A stretch of DNA of 10,271 nucleotides from Gemmatimonadaceae bacterium (GTDB lineage Bacteria > Gemmatimonadota > Gemmatimonadetes > Gemmatimonadales > Gemmatimonadaceae). The translations under genes and the position numbers were made by a program. The stretch covers positions 1-10,271 of the forward strand of contig JACCRL010000077.1 of the NCBI GenBank assembly GCA_013813605.1. Reading direction: 5' to 3'. Shown here piece after piece: positions 6,300 through 10,271 of this stretch (its first letter is position 1; every line of letters starts with the position of its first letter). The notes beneath the pieces were generated by a model, which saw only the letters and a list, made by a program, of their open reading frames with translations, was not told the DNA's origin and ran no database searches.

Positions 6300-7588
6300 A
6301 ACCGCTACTTCTCCGCGGGGGACGCCTGATCGATCCTTCGCGCGGCATCGACGAGAAGGGCGACCTGCTCATCGCGCGCGGAGTCGTCGAGTCCGTCGGT
6401 GGCAAGCTCGGGAACCCCGACGACGCTGAAGTGATCGACTGCGCCGGGCTGATCGTCTCGCCCGGCTTCATCGACGTCCACTGTCATCTGCGCGAGCCGG
6501 GCAGGGAAGACGTCGAAACGGTCGCCACCGGTGCGCGCGCCGCAGCGGCGGGCGGATTCACCGCGGTTTGCGCGATGCCGAACACTGAGCCCGTGACCGA
6601 CAATCAGGCCGCTGTCGGCTTCATCGTGCGTCAGGCACAGCGCGCCGCGGCTGCGCGCGTGTATCCGATCGGCGCAATATCGGTTGGCCAGGCAGGGAAG
6701 GTGCTCGCCGAGTTCGGCGAGATGGTCGGTGCCGGCGCGGTCGCGGTCAGCGACGACGGAAAGCCGGTCGCGAGCGCCCAGCTCATGCGCACGGCGCTCG
6801 AGTATGCGCGGACATTCCGGATACCGGTGATCGATCACTGCGAGGAGCCGACGCTTGCCGCCGGCGGCGCCATGAACGAGGGAATCGTCAGCGCCGAGCT
6901 GGGCCTCAAGGGAATTCCCGCCGAAGCCGAAGAGATAATGGTCATCCGCGACATTCTTCTGGCGCGACTGACGGGCGGTCACGTACATCTCGCGCACATG
7001 AGCACCAGGGGCTCGGTCGAGCTGATCCGGTGGGGGAAGGACCGCGGCATCAACGTCACGGCCGAGGTATGTCCGCACCATCTCTCCCTCACCGAAGAAA
7101 GCGTTCGCGGCTACGACACCGATGCGAAGATGAATCCACCGCTCCGCACCGCGGCGGACGTCGAAGCGCTTCAGGAGGCGGTGAAAGATGGAACGATAGA
7201 TCTCATCGCGACCGATCATGCTCCTCACCACTATGACGAAAAGGAGCGCGAGTTTGCCGACGCGCCGAACGGCATCGTCGGGCTCGAGACGGCGCTTTCT
7301 GTCGTCGTGACGAACCTCGTCAAGGATGGGTCGCTTGGCTATTCCGATCTAATCGAGCGGATGGCATGCGCGCCGGCGCGCATCTTCAACCTTCCCGGTG
7401 GCCGGCTCGAGAAGGGGTCAGTCGCCGACATCACGGTGTTCGACCCAAGGGCGGAGTGGGTAGTCGAGCCATCGAAATTCCTCTCGAAGGGCAGGAATAC
7501 CCCATACGCCGGGATGGCGCTTACCGGGCGCGCCGCTTGTACTATTGTGGCGGGGTTGGTCGTCTATCGCTCAGGTGTTTCCGCCTAG
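6296..7588 (+). CDS. pyrC: Dihydroorotase, type I
   Basis: The 430-residue amidohydrolase cyclises N-carbamoyl-L-aspartate to L-dihydroorotate, the third step of UMP synthesis. Metal ligands are visible: H62 and H64 in [10 protein letters not shown] (60-69), D153 in VSDDG, H181 in IDHCEE, H234 in LAHMST and D307 in ATDHAPHH. R66 and N96 (MPNTEP) match the substrate-binding residues of the family. An Asp/Asn-type bridging ligand in place of a carboxylated Lys, together with the length and the overall layout, places it with the Aquifex-like type I enzymes. Some of these are active only when bound to PyrB; that this holds here is inference, supported by the adjacent overlapping genes. It starts at GTG 6296, overlapping the pyrB stop by 4 nt, with a strong ribosome-binding site. 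C-terminal landmarks include [20 protein letters not shown] (365-384). Confidence 0.96.
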   Translation: MKPLLLRGGRLIDPSRGIDEKGDLLIARGVVESVGGKLGNPDDAEVIDCAGLIVSPGFIDVHCHLREPGREDVETVATGARAAAAGGFTAVCAMPNTEPVTDNQAAVGFIVRQAQRAAAARVYPIGAISVGQAGKVLAEFGEMVGAGAVAVSDDGKPVASAQLMRTALEYARTFRIPVIDHCEEPTLAAGGAMNEGIVSAELGLKGIPAEAEEIMVIRDILLARLTGGHVHLAHMSTRGSVELIRWGKDRGINVTAEVCPHHLSLTEESVRGYDTDAKMNPPLRTAADVEALQEAVKDGTIDLIATDHAPHHYDEKEREFADAPNGIVGLETALSVVVTNLVKDGSLGYSDLIERMACAPARIFNLPGGRLEKGSVADITVFDPRAEWVVEPSKFLSKGRNTPYAGMALTGRAACTIVAGLVVYRSGVSA

Positions 7589-7626
7589 GGCGGGCGGGAC
7601 GGGATCGAACCAGGGGCGAAGTACGA

Positions 7627-8616
7627 ATGGCAGAGAAGGAGCCGGTCGCGTTGGACGCGTTAAATGGGCTCCTGAAGGAGCGCCAGAGATACGAGGAGTG
7701 GCTGAAGGCGCTGGAGGGAAAGCGCGCTGCCACTCCCGAATCCGTCTATCTGCGCGTCCAGACCGATTACCAGAACCGTCTCAACGATGTTTCCGGAAAG
7801 CTTGCCGAGCGGGCAGGGGAGCTCCGCGCATCTATCGACGGAATGACTAGCCGGCTCAACGAGATTCGCGGCGAGGAGACGCAGCAGCGTGAGGCGAGGC
7901 AGGAAGCCGAGCTCCGCGCCGCCGTCGGCGAATACACGGACAAGCAGTGGAAGGAGATCGGCGGTGCGTGGGACAAGGAGCTTGGTCGCCTCGCAAAGGA
8001 GCGTGGGACGGTAGAGGGCCAGCTCACCGAGCTGACCCGCATCTTCACGCTGAGCACGAAGGACGGCGACGCGCCCATAGCCAGCCCGGCATCACCGCCG
8101 GCCGCTGAGCCAGCGCCAGCGCCTCGTCCGCCGCAAAGCGCGGTGCCTCTGTCGGCGCGCATGATCGGAGGAAACCGCACGGGTGCAATCGGCAATCAGC
8201 CTCCTCCGCCTCCTCCAGCTTCGGCATACGTAGCGGAAGCGCTGCGCCCGTCCGCGCAGACGCCCATCTCGCCGGTCGTTCCGCGTGCGGCGGTGCCGGA
8301 GCCGCCAACGCTTACCGCACCGGCGCGGCCCGCCGAGCCGTCTCGCGTCCCACCCGGGGGATCCCCAGGACCAGCACCGGCAAAGTCGCCTTTCGACGAA
8401 TTTCCAGTGCTGCGGCCAGGAGCATCAGCGCCATCGCCCGCCCCCGCGCGGACATCGTCGGCAGTTGCAACCCCGCCCGGCGTGCCGCGGTCGGGAGGCA
8501 CGCAGGATCCGCGATCCGAGCAGCACAAGACGCTAAAATGTCCGGAGTGCGCGGCTTCGAATTATCCGACTGAGTGGTACTGTGAGCGATGCGGGGGAGA
8601 GCTTGCAACGATGTAG
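7627..8616 (+). CDS. Coiled-coil protein with Pro/Ala-rich linker and C-terminal zinc ribbon
   Basis: I do not recognise a named family for this 329-residue protein. Residues 1-140 are almost all helix-formers with heptad-like Leu/Ile spacing and many Glu, Lys, Arg and Gln, so a coiled coil is likely. Residues 148-300 are a low-complexity, presumably disordered linker rich in Pro, Ala and Ser, including a run of six prolines at 192-197 and an isolated hydrophobic/acidic stretch SPFDEFPVL (254-262). The end carries four cysteines, C305-x2-C308-x10-C319-x2-C322, spaced as a zinc ribbon, followed by only seven residues. No signal peptide or membrane helix is present, so it should be cytosolic. 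ATG 7627 has AGGGG at 7612-7616 and follows pyrC by 38 bp. The frame stays open far upstream inside pyrC, but there it has shadow composition. It ends the operon before a terminator. Confidence 0.8.
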   Translation: MAEKEPVALDALNGLLKERQRYEEWLKALEGKRAATPESVYLRVQTDYQNRLNDVSGKLAERAGELRASIDGMTSRLNEIRGEETQQREARQEAELRAAVGEYTDKQWKEIGGAWDKELGRLAKERGTVEGQLTELTRIFTLSTKDGDAPIASPASPPAAEPAPAPRPPQSAVPLSARMIGGNRTGAIGNQPPPPPPASAYVAEALRPSAQTPISPVVPRAAVPEPPTLTAPARPAEPSRVPPGGSPGPAPAKSPFDEFPVLRPGASAPSPAPARTSSAVATPPGVPRSGGTQDPRSEQHKTLKCPECAASNYPTEWYCERCGGELATM

Positions 8617-8633
8617 GCTTGGCTTGGAGAAAC

Positions 8634-8660
8634 AAAAAAGGCGCCTATGGGCGCCTTTTT
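8634..8660. terminator. Bidirectional rho-independent terminator
   Basis: A perfect hairpin has the core GGCGCC (8640-8645) pairing with GGCGCC (8650-8655) around the loop TATG. It is extended by A8635-A8639 pairing with T8656-T8660, giving 11 bp. It ends in a T-run on the + strand and, because of the preceding A-run 8634-8639, also in a T-run on the - strand. It lies between the convergent ends of the zinc-ribbon gene (stop at 8616) and rpsT (stop at 8677), so it can serve both. Confidence 0.93.
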
Positions 8661-8676
8661 CTTGCTTCGAGTCGAG

Positions 8677-8913
8677 CTACTTCTTCGCGGCCTTCGCGAG
8701 ACGGCTCTTGTGCCGGGCAGCTGCGTTTCTGTGAATAAGTCCCTTCCGCGAGGCTCGGTCGAGCAGTTTCACCGCTGCCAGCTTCTCATCCGCGCTACCA
8801 GCTCCGGAGGCTCTCTTCAGGGCGGTGCGAAGCGCCGAGCGCTGGGCACGGTTGCGGACGGAAGCGGCGCGGGACTTCCGCATGTTCTTTTTCGCTGACG
8901 CGATATTTGGCAC
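8677..8913 (-). CDS. rpsT: Ribosomal protein bS20
   Basis: The 78-residue, strongly basic protein begins MPNIASAKKNMRKS and runs on through RNRAQRSALRTALKRA. It ends LLDRASRKGLIHRNAAARHK plus a Lys/Ala tail, the expected pattern and length of bS20, which binds 16S rRNA early in 30S assembly. I chose GTG 8913 because it gives the canonical M-P-N-I-x-S-A-K-K start and because GGAG (complement of 8923-8926) lies 9 nt upstream. GTG 8919 would add two residues and leave only 3 nt to the same ribosome-binding site. It is a single-gene unit, convergent with the pyr operon and divergent from the protease-scpA pair. S20 is autoregulated in E. coli; nothing in this sequence shows that mechanism. Confidence 0.95.
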   Translation of the reverse strand: MPNIASAKKNMRKSRAASVRNRAQRSALRTALKRASGAGSADEKLAAVKLLDRASRKGLIHRNAAARHKSRLAKAAKK

Positions 8914-8964
8914 GAGCACGATCTCCGATGATTGAGCGGGCTCTTGGCCCTTGTTTAGCGTCTA

Positions 8965-8993
8965 AAATTGTGCAGGATCGAGGCTTAAGTCAA
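8965..8993 (-). promoter_or_regulatory. Candidate rpsT promoter
   Basis: On the - strand TTGACT (complement of 8988-8993) matches a -35 box at 5 of 6 positions. At 17 bp the -10 position reads CAATTT (8965-8970), a poor match. TTTAGA (8961-8966) is better but spaced 21 bp. The -35 box is persuasive, the -10 is not. The location, 40-80 nt upstream of the rpsT start, is suitable. Confidence 0.4.
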
Positions 8994-9028
8994 TTGCTGA
9001 TGATGAGACGGCTTCCAGTTGCGTAGCT

Positions 9029-9053
9029 GTTTGCTCTCGAGCTGAGAGCAAAC
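9029..9053. repeat. Perfect 10-bp inverted repeat
   Basis: GTTTGCTCTC (9029-9038) and GAGAGCAAAC (9044-9053) are exact reverse complements around the 5-nt spacer GAGCT. No T-run follows on either strand, so it is not an intrinsic terminator. It could be a protein-binding operator or an RNA hairpin in the leader of the protease-scpA transcript. Confidence 0.85.
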
Positions 9054-9085
9054 CAATTGCGAACTGCGGACTCAGCCCGCAATTG
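9054..9085. repeat. 8-bp inverted repeat with nested dyad
   Basis: CAATTGCG (9054-9061) and CGCAATTG (9078-9085) are reverse complements separated by 16 nt. Inside, TGCGG (9065-9069) pairs with CCGCA (9077-9081) as an alternative stem that shares bases with the outer right arm, so the two are mutually exclusive. It directly abuts the 10-bp inverted repeat on its left. Confidence 0.75.
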
Positions 9086-9157
9086 CGCATGCTCACCGCT
9101 TCGATATCAGCCCAACCCTGCTAACTTCCACTCCAACTCCGACCAAAAAAAGGAATA

Positions 9158-9841
9158 TTGGATAAGTACCAGAGCTTTCTACTCGTCGTACCCGTCCTGC
9201 TCTTTTCGATGGTCGCGCACGAGTATGCCCACGGCTACGCCGCGTTTCGGCAGGGCGATGCCACTGCCTACCAGCTCGGCCGCCTCACGTGGAATCCGAT
9301 TCCGCATATCGACCCAATCATGACGATCTTCCTGCCGATCTTCACGTACATCACGTCGGGGATCGCGTTCGGGGGAGCCAAGCCGGTGCCGGTGAACCCG
9401 CGCAACTACAGGAACTACAAGCGGGGCGACATCATCGTCTCGCTGGCGGGTGTCGTAACCAACGTCATCATTGCCATCATCTGTGTCCCGCTCATCGTCC
9501 TCATCGGCATGCTCGGCCGTGCCGTGCCGGCGATCGCCGACAGCGCGTCGATTCTCCAGGCGATGTTCGTCACCGGCATCTTCATTAATCTGGGTCTCGC
9601 CGCCTTCAACCTTCTTCCGATCCCGCCGCTCGACGGCTCACACGTCTTCAAGTACATGCTGCCGCCGGCGTGGGCACTCAGCTACGCCCGCCTCGGCAAC
9701 GCCGGCTTCCTCATACTCTTCCTTCTGCTAAGTTTTGGGCGGCCGATACTCAACTTCTGGTTCAAGCCCGTGTTTTTCGTGGGGAGGCTCGCGGTGAGAG
9801 CGGTGTTTCCGTACATCCTGCCAAGCCAATGGACGATGTGA
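9158..9841 (+). CDS. Site-2 protease family (M50) intramembrane metalloprotease, short form
   Basis: The 227-residue polytopic membrane protein has the M50 zinc motif H21-E22-Y-A-H25 in its first helix and the second motif in FNLLPIPPLDGSHV (150-163), with D159 as the third metal ligand and N151 before it. Between them lies FGGAKPVPVNPRNYRNYKRG (71-90), a conserved amphipathic segment of this small M50 subgroup. There is no PDZ or CBS domain. Hydrophobic segments are at about 6-20, 54-70, 93-117, 134-150 and 180-193. M50 enzymes cut transmembrane substrates; the substrate here is unknown. TTG 9158 is the only plausible start: the in-frame stop TAA is at 9122-9124, and no ATG or GTG lies between. 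Using it leaves only 3 nt after AGGA. The stop overlaps scpA. Confidence 0.88.
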   Translation: MDKYQSFLLVVPVLLFSMVAHEYAHGYAAFRQGDATAYQLGRLTWNPIPHIDPIMTIFLPIFTYITSGIAFGGAKPVPVNPRNYRNYKRGDIIVSLAGVVTNVIIAIICVPLIVLIGMLGRAVPAIADSASILQAMFVTGIFINLGLAAFNLLPIPPLDGSHVFKYMLPPAWALSYARLGNAGFLILFLLLSFGRPILNFWFKPVFFVGRLAVRAVFPYILPSQWTM

Positions 9842-10271
9842 AGTTTGCCGCGGACGGCGAAGCTGCCGTTTCTGAAGTCTTTGTCGTAGAGCTCGCCGAA
9901 TTCTCCGGCCCGCTCGACCTGCTTCTCTCGCTCATTCGCGACGAGCAGATCGACATCTACGACATTCCGATTGCCAGGATCGCCGAGCAGTTTCTTGCTC
10001 GCATCTCCACGCTCAAGCTCGACGAGGCGGCGGAGTACCTCGAGATGGCGGCGCGGCTGGTGCGCATCAAGGCGCAGCTGCTCCTGCCGCGCCGGGACGG
10101 CGAGGACCTCTGGGACGACCCGCGCGCCGAGCTTGTGAGACGGCTCCTCGAGTACCAGCAGGTGCGCGAGGTCGTCGATCACCTTGAAAAGCTGAGCGAG
10201 GAGCGCCGCCGCCGTTTTGCGCGGGCATTTCAGCCGACCACTCCCGCCGCACCCGCGACCGGGCCGCTCAC
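9829..10271 (+). CDS. scpA: Segregation and condensation protein A, N-terminal part (partial)
   Basis: The frame is open from ATG 9829 to the window end, giving 147 residues without a stop. After a short variable N-terminus it shows the ScpA signature VFVVELAEFSGPLDLLLSLI (17-36), then DEQIDIYDIPIARIAEQFL (38-56), LEMAARLVRIKAQLLLPRR (71-89) and RRLLEYQQVREV (104-115). ScpA is the kleisin that bridges SMC heads, and with ScpB it forms the bacterial condensin that compacts and segregates chromosomes. The rest of the gene, and probably scpB, should follow. ATG 9829 overlaps the protease gene by 13 nt; GTG 9838, giving a 4-nt GTGA overlap, is the alternative, and neither has a clear ribosome-binding site. 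Residues about 133-147 enter a Pro/Ala/Thr-rich linker, normal for the middle of ScpA. Confidence 0.93.
   Translation, partial: MDDVKFAADGEAAVSEVFVVELAEFSGPLDLLLSLIRDEQIDIYDIPIARIAEQFLARISTLKLDEAAEYLEMAARLVRIKAQLLLPRRDGEDLWDDPRAELVRRLLEYQQVREVVDHLEKLSEERRRRFARAFQPTTPAAPATGPL

Larger units (their letters stand above)
8920..9157. other. Divergent intergenic region between rpsT and the M50 protease gene
   Basis: These 238 bp contain no credible gene. They hold the rpsT upstream region, three copies of CAATTGC (8991-8997, 9054-9060, 9080-9086), two inverted repeats described separately, and an AT-richer stretch with an A-run (9144-9151) leading to the protease start. A very weak rightward promoter guess is TTGCGC 9083-9088 with TATCAG 9105-9110 at 16-bp spacing. 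The start itself has AGGA (9151-9154) only 3 nt before TTG 9158. Confidence 0.5.

Noticed and set aside
7366..7626. Extension of the zinc-ribbon protein into pyrC (start at 7366)
   Set aside because: The stretch overlaps the conserved C-terminal part of pyrC and has shadow composition; ATG 7627 begins the helical protein-like segment and has a ribosome-binding site.
8100..8500. Proline/alanine-coding low-complexity DNA as a possible tandem repeat array
   Set aside because: No regular unit length or repeated DNA block is visible; it is simply a biased disordered linker within the open frame.
1..10271. CRISPR array, tRNA, rRNA, insertion sequence or attachment site
   Set aside because: I saw no regularly spaced direct repeats, tRNA cloverleaf sequence, rRNA-like sequence, transposase or integrase gene, or terminal inverted repeats with target duplications.

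Overview
The window is a GC-rich bacterial chromosome segment with very tight gene packing: most neighbouring genes on the + strand are separated by a few bases or overlap by 1-13 nt. Non-ATG starts are common (GTG for pyrB, pyrC and rpsT; TTG for the beta-lactamase-like and site-2-protease genes). Gene content (pyrR-pyrB-pyrC, an orphan coiled-coil/zinc-ribbon protein, rpsT, a short M50 protease, then scpA) and protein style look most like Gemmatimonadota or a related uncultured lineage. That placement comes from recall of family features and was not tested by a search.

Region 1 (1-4300, + strand) is a probable operon of five genes: the C-terminal end of a DUF4126-type membrane protein, a YdcF/ElyC/SanA-like DUF218 membrane protein, an MHS-family (metabolite:H+ symporter) MFS transporter, an exported class A beta-lactamase-like serine hydrolase, and a 3-hydroxyisobutyrate-dehydrogenase-family NAD(P) oxidoreductase. 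The last four are joined by a 4-nt overlap, a 2-nt gap and a 1-nt overlap. Their shared substrate is not evident.

Region 2 (4316-4606, - strand) is one small hypothetical gene convergent to region 1. It is separated from pyrR by a divergent intergenic region of 167 bp.

Region 3 (4774-8616, + strand) is the pyrimidine operon pyrR-pyrB-pyrC with two GTGA 4-nt overlaps. A protein with an N-terminal coiled coil, a long Pro/Ala-rich linker and a C-terminal four-cysteine zinc ribbon follows 38 bp later. PyrB and PyrC catalyse the second and third steps of UMP synthesis. PyrR is the UMP-responsive regulator/uracil phosphoribosyltransferase, but its start codon has no Shine-Dalgarno sequence and I see no PyrR-type attenuator.

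Region 4 (8634-8919) holds a perfect bidirectional terminator hairpin shared by region 3 and the convergent rpsT gene (ribosomal protein bS20) on the - strand.

Region 5 (8920-10271) is a dyad-rich divergent intergenic region, then a small site-2-type metalloprotease gene overlapping scpA (condensin kleisin), which runs off the window end.

Most of the window is recognisable housekeeping or accessory metabolism. I do not see a clear new defence system or mobile element. The least explained parts are the coiled-coil/zinc-ribbon protein, the inverted-repeat cluster upstream of the protease-scpA pair, the leaderless-looking pyrR start, and the beta-lactamase-like protein with a divergent omega-loop region.
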